DNA of 64,000 nucleotides from Numida meleagris. Taxonomy: Eukaryota > Chordata > Aves > Galliformes > Numididae. Location of the stretch: assembly GCF_002078875.1 (NCBI RefSeq), contig NC_034413.1, forward strand, positions 67,968,756-68,032,755. Reading direction: 5' to 3'. Both the position numbers and the translations under genes were made by a program. Under the pieces are notes generated by a model, which was not told the origin of the DNA, did no database searches, and worked only from the letters and a program-made list of their open reading frames with translations. The first letter of the stretch is position 1, and every line of letters starts with the position of its first letter. Positions 13,378 through 24,600 of the stretch are shown one piece after another.

Positions 13378-13446
13378 TTCATCAGCTAGTCTTCCATTAG
13401 GCTTTAATTCTTGAAAAGTGCCCTCCTTGTCAAATCCAAAATGCAT
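13378..13446 (-). CDS. Candidate exon or start segment of unidentified leftward gene
   Basis: On the minus strand an ATG at 13446 opens a frame MHFGFDKEGTFQELKPNGRL ending ADE immediately before a GTAAGA donor. A TGA lies directly upstream of the ATG in frame, so the exon either begins at this ATG or uses an acceptor inside the segment (GGATTTGACAAG or CACTTTTCAAG). The residue pattern, with an acidic/basic mix and a central Pro-Asn-Gly turn, is protein-like. The Kozak context is poor (GAATGC), which favours an internal acceptor. Family unknown. Confidence 0.25.
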
Positions 13447-16400
13447 TCAATTTAAAACATAGCTGAAAATCCTTCCTGAAAAGGATAAAGGACCACATGA
13501 GAAAACTGTGCAAAGTCAGAAGGAATTGGCTTCAAACAGTGCACTGCATACAGTACACAGCAGCACCCTGCAGTCCTGCAGCCCTGTTTGGTCCCACTGC
13601 TCTTCCAAAGGGCACAGGGGGTCAGCTGAATGCTCTGCAAGTGTGATGGGAAGGGCTTGCAAACTTATCTTGACTTCTGCCACGGTGCAGCAGCCGAGGA
13701 ACCAAGAGTTGAGATGAACCCTGAATTTTATTGTACTCCTAACAGTGACACATGCACAGCAAAGTCTACATATGGAAATCGCTAACATCTATGGAGCCAC
13801 TTAGCTGCACGCTGAAGCTTGAAACAAGTTACAGATGGGCAGGTTGTGCTTACCTACCCAGTACACGCCTGGTACAAATAAATGAGGGGAAAAAAATGGA
13901 AGTTTATCATCTGTGCAAGTGGTGCTGGTTGTCTGCACTCTCCACAGGTAGCCGGCTCCGCAGCCACCCCAACAAACACGGGTCTGCCGTCAGCTCGCTG
14001 CGCTCTGCTGGTAGGATCCCCATGCAGGTCCCTCCCCTGTGGTTCATGCCATATGAAATCAAGCACGATGGAAGTACTGTAGGAAAAATACCTAAGTTAT
14101 TTGGAGCTGCATTCTCAGAAGGAGAAGGCTGAAATCTCACGGACTTGCGACGGGACTTGAGTATCCAAACGTCTGCATCCTTTCGGAAGATGGCAGTTCA
14201 GCATCAAAGACTGTTAAAAGCTTTTGAAAATCCTACCCTGTATTTCATGTAATATTAACCACAGTTCTGCCTTTGTAAGATAGACAATTTGTATAGCCTA
14301 TAGTAAAAAATAAGGTATAATCCTTATGTGAACTGTTTTCCTCCATCACATCAAGTGCTGACTTTCATTCATTTGCAGTTTGTAACAGGGTTGACTTCTC
14401 TCCTGGGACCCTCAAAATGCAGGGGATGCACAGAAGAGGGGACAAGCTGGTATCAGCTCTGGGTCACCCAGGAATGCCTCCATTGGCAGAAATGCCAGCT
14501 GAATGCTGCCTCTGCTGAGAAGCCAACCAATGCAGTCAAAGCAGTTTTCAGACAAGGACAGGACCTGCTATCGCTGTCCCAAACATCTGCAAACTTGCTA
14601 AGCCGCACACAAGCATTACAGGTAAAAAGGGACCAAAAAGAGGAGCAAAGAGAATCAAGACAGCACAAAACAGAGGAGAGAAACTGCGTGGTGGAACTGT
14701 CCATTTGGAAAGCATCTTGATGGTCGTAAGCACTGCGTGAGGAAGGAATGATCTGGAGCTTTCTGTTTACTGCAGTAGCTATATTTAATTACATCTGCAA
14801 TATGGTAAATCTAGAAAATAAAGAATTAATCATAAACTAATTCATAACAAGCATATAAATACATATGTATTACTCCACGACACTGGATTTCCCATGAATA
14901 ATCAAAAGCCCCTATTTCCTGTAATAAGTTATGATTCCTGTCTACAGTTACTTTCCTCCACCTCGTGTGCATCATCTGACTTGAAGAGATGCTCCTACAC
15001 ATCGCAGCTATGGGCATGACACTTCCACATGCACCGTGGATGGCAGGTAAAAGACCACCTTCAAACTGCATAGCATGCAGCACTGGATGAAAGCTTTCCT
15101 CCCTTCAGCAACACCTGAAGTGAAATGCGCTGTTGAGGAACCTGGCTTTTCAAAGCTCTGCTTTGTCAACAACTTTTTGCTCTTTGCCTTTGCTATCTCA
15201 CAGGGTAACTGGTTGCCAGTGCAAACAGCCAAACTAGGCAAGATTTTCCGACCTCACACTCAGAATGACATACTATTAGATCACATCACAAAACCTTATA
15301 ATAAAAAAAACAGCTTTCCTTATACAATTCACAGACATTTTTAAAACTTCCGAAAGCATTTGACTACTCAAGTGATAGTTTTACAATATTCCTTTTCTGT
15401 TCCTTGTTGCTTTAATTTATTGAAGAAACTGAGTGAAGACTGATGAAATAAAACCAAATCTTTACAACAAAAAGCAATTGAAAAAGCACTTCTTCACAAG
15501 ACTCTAATGAGAGTTTAAATATAAAAATTTCCTTAAAGATCTACTGGCTGAGAACAAAAATAACAACTATAAGGAGATGAGAAAACGCAGGAGGAAAAGG
15601 AAAAGAGTTCTACAAGAATCAAACAAGCCAATAAAAACTTCATTAGAATAAACAAACTGCAAAAGTCTGAACAACCTCCATGTCATGGAGACCTCCAGAT
15701 AACGCTATGCAACACAAGATTACAGGTCCAGAACAGTTCTGATGCCTTGGAGCTCTGAATCAGCAAATCATTTAGAACACGAGAAGAAATGCGTGTCAAT
15801 ATAAGCAACGTGATCTAAGAAATACTTGAATTCTCTGCTGCCTTGTAAGAGCTTACACCGCAGCCCTTCCCTCGTTGTTGCCTGTAACAGTCTTTTTTCA
15901 TTATTTGACCCCGTATTTTAATTTAACACATAGGAACTTAAAACCTTTAAGCTCGTTACCTTTCTGTCAAATTTAGTTCATGTTGCCTGATGAGTTTAGA
16001 AGTTATTGGAAAAGAAAGGGGAAGGCAGAAGGAAGGGCACTGACATACACAGTGATCACAGCGCCTTATTTCCTCAAACAAACCGGGCTTCGGGCACTCC
16101 TACGTGCACAGAAGCTGTAGAGACGAAGCATAAACTCACCCTTAAGAGAAGCAATCCCAGCTGGTTTAGATGCCTTAGAGAGACTTGAGGGTTTCCCCTG
16201 CCTTAAAATTCTGTTTCTAATGCACAAATAAATGTCTTTTACACTTGGAGGTCCAACCGTATTTATTAAGTCTCAGCATGAGGACAACTAAACTTCCCCA
16301 CCAAAAGTGTGAGATCCAGTCTCTCCCTCACGGCAGTCTCTATTCGCTTTTGACAGTTAGTTCAGAACCACTGGTTTGACCAGTGGAATTCCACATATTT

Positions 16401-17212
16401 TGATATTTTCCTTTTCCAAGGGTGAGGATTAGCATTTTGGTCACTCTTCCTACTTCGTTGTAGGCCCACCAGTCTCTCAGGCCTGTCACCTACATGCTGC
16501 CGTACGAAGCTGCTCTACTTGAATTACAAGCACAGTACAATTGTTAACAGACACATCTCGTTCACAATCTTAACATTTCCCACCTCTGTTGCAACCGTGT
16601 GAGCCCGGGTTTTGATTTAGAAGGATAAAAAGAGAAGTCAGTAAGCACGTTCCTAATCTTGCCTTCAAGGAAAAATTCCTTTGATTCCCCAAACCTATAA
16701 CGTTATTAGACTTAGCACACGTTGAAGCACGGTATGAACTGTGTCATACTCACTTCTGGGGCAAGCAGAGGGAAAAACATCTACTGAACACCAGGAGCTG
16801 TCCACAGTTGTGCAGAGCACAAAAGCAACCTTTAGGGCCCATGAGTGCCACCACACCAACACTCAGCCAGGAGAGGTGAAGAAAGGCAGTCTCGATGCAG
16901 CACACACCAAACTCCTGACTCCAGCCTCCTCTGCCTGCTCAAACAGATGTTACGTGGAGATGCAGAAAGCAGTTCAATGATGCAGGATGAAGCTGAACTA
17001 ATGGGTTTGCTCTGGGACTGGGGATAACTCCGCATGGATACAGCGGCCTACAAGGAGACAATGCAGTGCCCAGGACCCCAGCTCTACAGAGAACTATGGT
17101 GGTGAGACACTCAGCTCCAAGGTCTGATGTTTTCTGTCTGAACAACAGGGAATTACACGCTTTCATTTTTGGCCACTAAGAAACACATAGTATTCTAGAG
17201 AAGTGTTGTTAC
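13447..17212. other. Mixed-GC DNA, no supported gene
   Basis: Local GC rises at 13900-14060, where several overlapping ORFs of 66-126 residues occur in both strands. The overlap itself shows GC-driven chance openness rather than coding. A minus-strand fragment reading PSPSENAAPNNL before GTATTT near 14095-14135 was considered but has a weak donor. Another minus acceptor at about 17147 (CCCTGTTGTTCAG) has no good partner donor. Confidence 0.4.
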
Positions 17213-17262
17213 CTACATTCAAAATGGGGAGCAGTACCAGGCTGTGCTGCTTTACGTGCCTT
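17213..17262 (-). CDS. Candidate exon (50 nt) of unidentified leftward gene
   Basis: A minus-strand acceptor (GCCTGCTTTGTAG) is followed by 50 nt open in one frame, KARKAAQPGTAPHFEC, and by a donor GTAACA that lacks the G at +5. The frame requires a phase-0 start, whereas the candidate exon upstream at 18479-18542 ends in phase 1. Direct joining would therefore give a stop, so either an exon is missing between them or this segment is not coding. Confidence 0.15.
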
Positions 17263-18478
17263 CTACAAAGCAGGCTGGGGATCTCCTCTATGGATCTCAG
17301 TGGCGATCTCTGTTCTGCTTCAATCCAATCGACAGATGACAAAGTGCAATTTTCCCAATTGTAATGGTGTTCTTACGTCTGAATGAAGTGTAAGGGAAAA
17401 ATAAAAATAAAAAATCAGAGCATGAGCTCATCTAGTCTAACTTCCAAACTGTTTTAGACTAAGAAGCTTAACCCAAATACTACCAAACACATTTATTCTA
17501 AAAACTTTCCTACATTGAGTAATGTCTACAGAAAAGACCACGCTTGAGCCAAATGCAAAAGACATGAGTCCATAATCACCTATGCCCACTGATCATCAAG
17601 AGTAGATAGGTTACTTTGCTAAGCATTTATTTGATCAAGGCCAGGGTTTCCCAACCTCAGTTTTCTGTACCAACTACAGTTTTAATGTATTTCGATGACT
17701 GAACTATGTGAATAATTATCCTTCACATCAACTGAAAAACGCAGCAGCAAAAACTGTATCACCAACAGAACTGCTGCTTAACTGTTACTGGGCTACAGGC
17801 ACGTTGGAGACACACTTGTTGTAGGTCTTTTTCATCCCATTAGAAGTTGCACTTAAAATAGAGCTGTCATTTCCATATAATCCAAGTTTTCACACACAAA
17901 TATTATGCTGTAATGATTTTATGCCTTTAAAAAATAATTTTAAAAGGAGTTCAAGTATCACAATACAGGCCAGACACACAGTCCTATTAAAAAATACAGC
18001 AGATTTGTCTCACAAGCCTTCTATCACAAAACCATAGTGACACACAGTAATTATATTTATTTATTTTTTTTAGCTTTTAAGCCTTCAGTGACAGAAGTCC
18101 ACATTAACCTTTCTTTTGTCCTGGGCTAAATCCACTGCAACATCTTTTTAATATTAGAACTCTTTGGAAGTCTTCCAGTACTCTGAAATAAGCACATTTA
18201 CAAGATATGCAACAATTAACATGAGTGGTTCTAGAGGTTCCTGAGACAGACCTCTAAACTCCCTACAATGTGGTGTCCAGATCTGTTTATATTAGTTTTT
18301 TACTTTCATGGTTAATTTCAGAAATCAATCCTTTAGCATCTTTAGCAAAGTGAGTGTGAAGTTTCTATCCCAAACAAAAAACTGAAACGGGAAAGGAGAA
18401 AACACTGTAATAAAGTGTGCAAAGAGCAAAATTACATTACAAAGGTGAAACAAATACATTAAAACATTACACACTTAC

Positions 18479-18542
18479 GCTGAACGATATCTAAGGGAAA
18501 GAGCCGACTTGTTATGAAACGTGCCAAAGTGACCATTTCACC
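18479..18542 (-). CDS. Candidate internal exon (64 nt) of unidentified leftward gene
   Basis: A very good minus-strand acceptor (CAGCCTTCCTCAG) and an excellent donor (TTCAGC|GTAAGT) flank 64 nt. Only one frame is open, reading GEMVTLARFITSRLFPLDIV plus Q, phase 0 at the start and phase 1 at the end. The sequence is well mixed and amphipathic, with no low-complexity bias, and reads like genuine coding sequence. The neighbouring candidate at 21646-21675 joins in phase. A second AG after CTCTTTCCCTTAG lies inside the exon but would leave only 12 nt. I could not place the peptide in a known family. Of the short candidates this is the one I trust most. Confidence 0.4.
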
Positions 18543-18841
18543 CTGAGGAAGGCTGCCTTGGAGACAGAGGACTAGCTGCATGAGATGCAAAGATCAGAAG
18601 AGAAGGATGCTTATGCTCCTAAAAGCTGGTGTCTGTTCACTCCTTGATTGCCAAGTTAGATGATGTGTTCCTACTTATTTCTCAAAATGGCAAAACAGTG
18701 AAGTTCCGTCTTCACAAAAGAACTTAAAGTTCTCAAAAGCAATAAATTTGCCAGAGAGCTTCCAATGATGAAACCTGAGCCTGAAGATGACTAATTATAA
18801 TGTGTCCCATTCGGGTAACAAGTTCCCAATATCCTAACGTC

Positions 18842-18900
18842 GATTAACAAAATGCAGTTTTTGTTAATCCTAATCTGAAACTAATCCTAGTTTCAGATTA
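18842..18900. repeat. Two adjacent perfect inverted repeats (tandem hairpins)
   Basis: Hairpin one has arms GATTAACAAAA (18842-18852) and TTTTGTTAATC (18859-18869), 11 bp perfect, with a 6-nt loop. Hairpin two has arms TAATCTGAAACTA (18871-18883) and TAGTTTCAGATTA (18888-18900), 13 bp perfect, with a 4-nt loop. They are separated by a single base. The first contains GTTAAT half-sites resembling an HNF1-type motif. No protein-coding potential. Whether this is a structured RNA, a cruciform-prone site or a template-switch product cannot be told from sequence alone. Confidence 0.9.
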
Positions 18901-21645
18901 AAAACTAAAATGCAGCCAGAGCGTGTTCCTCCTGCCTTGTATCATTCAGATCACAGAGGCTTCCACTACAAGACAATAAGATTGACAGAAAATGCAAAGA
19001 TTTTCAAAAAGATATTGTTCTGCAGATGAGGCGTAGCGATGAAGCTGAAACAGAAACGACATCGGAGCTTAGGACAGTAAGCCTTTTCGCCACTGAATTT
19101 CTTGTAAAGTCAACAATTATAATTTATTCTGATCCTTTGTGTCACCATATTAGTAGTTATTTTTCAGCAATCCCAGGGCAGCAACAAATAATGCCATAGA
19201 AGAGGACTGATATAATTACACGCTGAAAAAGATAGGCCAGCACCCTTACACTCAAAACTACCCTCTGTGGCTCCTTCATACCCCATATGTTGCTAATAAA
19301 ACTGTTTGAATCATACCTATGAGACAGTTTTACTGATATTGTATCAGATCCCTAGGTTCTTTGTTTGAGATACGATGTCACAAGAACTATAACTATGCAA
19401 ATTCTGTGATACAGGATCCCACCGGACACAATATTACATACGTAATTCGCAGTATGAAACTGGGCATTAACAATAATTCTAGTGTTATATAAACGAAACC
19501 ACTCCGTTTATTGAAAAGCTCGCTACACCACAATGAAATCAAATTTAAAAAGCAATAAAAAGCAACTGACATGCGAATGGTAAAAACGGCAACATTGGTC
19601 TTTTTTTCCCCAAACAACATAAATTCGGCTTTGTGCTCATTTGACAATGCTTTACAGAAACTTTTAGCGCTGACTCTAAGCAAAGGCAAGCTCCCTTCCT
19701 CCTCCAAAGATATTAATTAGCGATGTAAAGTAAGAATCTTCTGAGCTTCGTTGTTAGAAGCCACGTGTGATTTTCAGCAAGAATCTGGAACTTACTCCTA
19801 TGCTATTTGAGGCTTAATTTCTACCACTAATAAAATAATAATGATAGTGATTAATACTAAGAAGTGTAGCTGTAAAAAACAACAGCCTGGGGATACCAGC
19901 ACACACTGCACTGCTCACAAAACACCTGCTTTCTACCTCTGGATCTGACGTCTTACACTGTATGAGCTCCAGCAAACGTTCCTTCCCAGCTCACACCATG
20001 TAAATTAGAGTCCCTTAATATCATTTTTTGCATAAAATCGTGGTCAGTGCTTTTTATATATAGATCTACACAGACACACCTGCAAAAAGACATGTGTGAA
20101 CAATCTCAAAAATCAATGCAACAAGAAGAGACAGCCACGGTGCAGTAAGAAAGCTGACAGCACAAACCAGCTTGACACACATGCTCCTTTCTGTGCTTCC
20201 AGTGATTTCTTCCCTCCTCTATTAATTTCTGCTTTCATCAGAGCTGAGGAGTACTCAGGCCTGTACCAAGTGGTCTGCTTTGCAAAGAAATCTCAAAAAA
20301 AAAAAAAAAAGAGAAAAGTTTAAAGGTAAAGAAACAGATTTAGCAGACAGAAGTTCGGTATTTCACCAAGGTGCTATGAGAATTAATAAGCCAGATAATT
20401 TTGTAACACCAATTGTACAGTAAATTTGTATTGTAAACTGCCTCATACATAAAAGAAAAAGCACGGCTCAGTATTCCCTTGAAACACTTGTAACGCCTTT
20501 GACTACAGATAGAAAATATAAATGACACACCACAACTAGCTGGGAAGTCTCACACTGAGAAGTACTGACTTTAACTAAATGGTTCGAGGCTTTACTCAAT
20601 GGAAGAAAAATGGATTTGCAGCCAGGCATACAGTAAGCAAGATGATGAATTGACTGTTTTATAGGAATCTAGCTTGTGTGCTTCCGCTACAGCAGCAGTA
20701 AAAGGAGGAAGTTTTCCTGAAGTTTTCATTTATGCCACCCCCTGTGCAATACAAAAACTGTAACAGTTCCATTCTCTATTTTTATAAAAGCAGCTTAGGT
20801 GACATCTTAGAAGCCAGACAGCTTATACCACACTCCAGGAACATTCTGTCCTCTGCTATCGCTGTGAAGTTGTATCACGGTGCAATTCAGAGAGAATTAT
20901 ATACCTATTTTCAAAGTTTGAGAGAATAACCCCTCCTCCTCAATATGGCCCAAAGCTGTTATGAAGCAACTTATTTTTAGAATAAGCACTTATGCGGATA
21001 CTTAATTTTAATTAATAGTCTCACTGACTTCAACATTTGCACAGCGAGACAACTCCACGCTTCAATTAAAGCGTGCACAGAAACGCTTTGCTGATTCATG
21101 GCCAAAAGGATGACAGGAACAGCATTATACAAAATGGTCATAAAGTTTAAAAAATAATAACAGCAGCCCCACCCTCCAGCAGGGTATTAGAAACCCTGTA
21201 AAACTCACAGCTTGAGCATCACTTACACACTGCTGAGCACGTGAACTCTAAGGCGAAGACACGTGGACTGAAATGACTTCAGCGTGGACAAAAACTTTTG
21301 GAAAATACCTTTAAAATGCTACAACCGTGTGATCTCTGCCTTTCCATGCAACTATTTACCAAGATTCAGTCTGCAGCAGTTGAAAGTTTTAACAGAGCAG
21401 TGGAGGTATTTGCACCTTCACTTCTAATGATGCTCTTCTTTTTCCACTGATCACCTCACACAAGCGTGGGGTTTTCTCAGGTAAGCAATGAATCACTTCC
21501 AGTTTCACCACTGATCACGTTGAGCTTGTCTGGGAGACGTTCACTTCCAGGCATCAGTCCCTCTGAGCTGCAGGGCTGCCAGTCATGATGTACCTATAAC
21601 AAATCTAATTTCAAAGTAGTATGACACATAAGGAACACTACTTAC
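18901..21645. other. AT-rich DNA, probably intronic
   Basis: No supported gene. A 104-residue minus ORF near 19393-19707 has hydrophobic, biased composition and no splice context. A-run of about 16 bases at 20295-20310. Confidence 0.45.
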
Positions 21646-21675
21646 ATACTCTTTATTATCTTTGTAAATCACGAG
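21646..21675 (-). CDS. Candidate microexon (30 nt) of unidentified leftward gene
   Basis: On the minus strand an AG (AAAAGTTACAG) is followed by ten open codons reading LVIYKDNKEY and a consensus donor GAGTAT|GTAAGT. It ends in phase 0, matching the phase-0 start of the 64-nt candidate at 18479-18542. An in-frame TAA lies just upstream of the acceptor, so the segment cannot be a longer exon in this frame. The pyrimidine tract is weak. A 30-nt exon is short, and such segments are open by chance in at least one frame more often than not; the case rests on the donor and the phase match. Confidence 0.25.
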
Positions 21676-24600
21676 CTGTAACTTTTAGGCAGCATCCTTA
21701 AAGCCACTTGGTAACATCTGATCCTACTTGTAAGCAAAAGCACCACACTTGATAGCCTGCGGTTCGCTACTACTGACTCACAATTCCTGAGGTTCAAGCA
21801 CAAAACATACATCATTCCAGGACAGCCAAACAGTATTTAAAGAGTAACCTCCTCAACAGGTTGATAGGGCATCACTACAGCTGGTAGCCTAACTGAGAGG
21901 AATGTAGCAACCACCAAGAATTAACTTGTTTCATTGCGCTGAAGAGGAGAAGCGGCTTCCCAACCAACCTGCTCCCCTCTCCTTCACTCCAGCAAACATC
22001 CCACCCAGCAGCACGGTACTTCTGAAGGATTAACAACAAAGCTGTCAAGCAGTAACACAGAAAAATGCTGATTTGTGATGGACACGCCAACAAGTGATGA
22101 AGCACAGAGATCTCTCAGGTAGTGAAGATTCAAGTCAGCGTGTTCGAAGAAACACAGGGAGACGGGAACTGGATCCCAAAGCTGAGCTCACATATTGTGT
22201 GACCACATTTTGATAAACCCTCTCCAAATCACAGACTCTCTAGTACTCCTCAATTGGCAACACAACACAGTCATTGCTCTCGCAAAATTGACAACACATT
22301 TTTTCACACCAAGGTTCAGCAAAGAATAGAGAAATCTGTTCCAACATCTCCAACGGAAAATGTTTACCTCAAAATTGATACCAGCTCACTTAAAGGAGAA
22401 CCAGCCATTGAGTATGTGTGTACACACAAGCATTACTTCCACACACTCTACTCGTTAAGCAGGACACCGAGTTTCATTGACAGCTGTTGTTTTGTATTCA
22501 GGAACTGAAGGCAAGTCTGGGGAAAGCAGGAGTAAATAAGTTTCTAAACAAACAACACACATAGATGCCTTTCAACAGGACCAGACCAAACACTCCTTGA
22601 AGTTCCATTTACAAGACAAAGCTGACCTCAGGCACCACGCTCAATATGCATGAGCCAACCTACACGGATACTGACCTTAATAACACTACAGGGCAAATCT
22701 GGCACACGGAAGACATGCTCTGGAACAAATGTTTTCCAATGTATTAGGCATACGGAAGCTTTTCTTCTGCCTCACAAACCGCACGTCACATTCCTTAAAT
22801 TGCTTCCTTTCTTGACCAAATACACTGTGGACAACCTAAGGAGCACGTCCCTCAGTGTTTATCTTTGAGGATCTCATTTACAATTGCCACTAAAGATGAA
22901 AGTATGTGCATTTTTTTTTCCTCTCAAAAAAAAAAAAAAAAACACAGTAAGATTTCAGATCTCGCTTCCTGTGCTATTTTGACAAAAAAATATATGTATA
23001 TATCGGGAGTCATTAGAGACTTTCAACACTAACAGACACTCTGATAGGATTTTACTGGCTTTAAATCAAGCACAGATCCAGATCCCACAGAAGGGCAAAA
23101 CCAGAGTGAAGCGACAGAGACAAGCAATAGGGATGGCTGTATGAGCTGCATCAATGTAGAGGTGGCCATGGCAATTATTCCATGCTACACTGTGAATCCC
23201 ATCACTTCCTCGTGGTCACTGAACGCTGATGGTAAAGAAAAGCGCTGGGGTTGAGCAGGTAACTAACACTAACTTCATAACCCTGATCAGCATCAGCACC
23301 CATCCAGACGTTACCATTACATCGATGTGCAATATCACAGCCCATATACTCTCTCCATATGTGTTTATCCCAGATCTTCTGATCCATTCAGGAACTACAG
23401 CAGGCAAAGACAGCAGGGCTGGCCCACCAAGATACGTTTTCAAACTCCTACCTACATTTAAGCTTTGCAACTTCTACAGTAAACTACTGAATACTCAACC
23501 ACAGCTCATTCATAGTGTTTCTCTAGATCTTCCACTTGTGAAGTGACCGCTGCCCATCTGACCATAACACAGGATCCCTTCAGAGGATCTTAACAGCAAT
23601 TAAATCAATTAAAACCAATTATTCTGCCCCTCATTTTGATGCTGTAAGCAAATACTGAGGCTTTCATTGAGAAAGCATTGTTAGCAGAGCATTCAACCTC
23701 TGTAACAACAGTGAACAGCCCAAAGTCCCACACCCCAGAATCCAAACCAAGAACCATCTCCAGGAATGTAATGATATTATTTCAGTGTTTAAGACTGGAC
23801 GCATTTAATTCTTTGTACACAACAGATTACAGAACAAATACACGTGTAAATTGAAAATTGGCTTAAACTGAAGTTACACAACAGAGCTAGCACAGTAGTT
23901 TACTTCAGAAGAAAGCATTTACATTATTTAACATAAGGTCTTTTAAATAGATTTACATTGAATTAAGAATAGACTTTAAATACACTCATTGCAGTAAAAG
24001 AAACATACTTTATTTCTGGGTAACTAGATCACCAGATTAAAACAAAAAAAAAAGCAAATTCCCTATGCAGAACACCCGTGCTCTTGATCATCATCTTGTC
24101 TCAAACTGTTCAACTTGTAGAGATTTAGACAACTATAATAAAATAAATAAAGTATAGATTCAGAATGTACCACGCTAACATTATCCTAGCAGTTAAATAC
24201 AATACTGCCAAATGCTTACACATGCTAAGCAATCAAAGTGAAAATCACAATGATGAATGTGTAATCCAATGTCCACTCACTTAGATTTATATGAACCATC
24301 ACATGGAAGTCTCTAGTTACCCATTTAAAGTCAGTGGGAAGGATCCAGTTTTTCCTGACCTGAATCAATTTTCAGTCTAAACTTGTGCATTTCGTAATTT
24401 TTGGCTTAAGCAGAATGAGTCTTTGCACATAGTTAAAGATGCCTGGGGCCAGGCAGTCCTTTACAATCTCAGCAACTGGCCCTATCATTCCCTGTGATAG
24501 TGGTGCTGGAAAAAATATGATCAAACAAATTTCCCCTTGCCCTTCCTGCTGCAGGAGAAACAGATCAGTCTATTCCTCACTACAGAAGAAAGGGCTCTTC

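Noticed and set aside
13752..14140. 126-codon plus ORF and overlapping minus ORFs
   Set aside because: Multiple overlapping frames in a local GC peak; the plus acceptor inside (CTCTCCACAG) has no matching donor.
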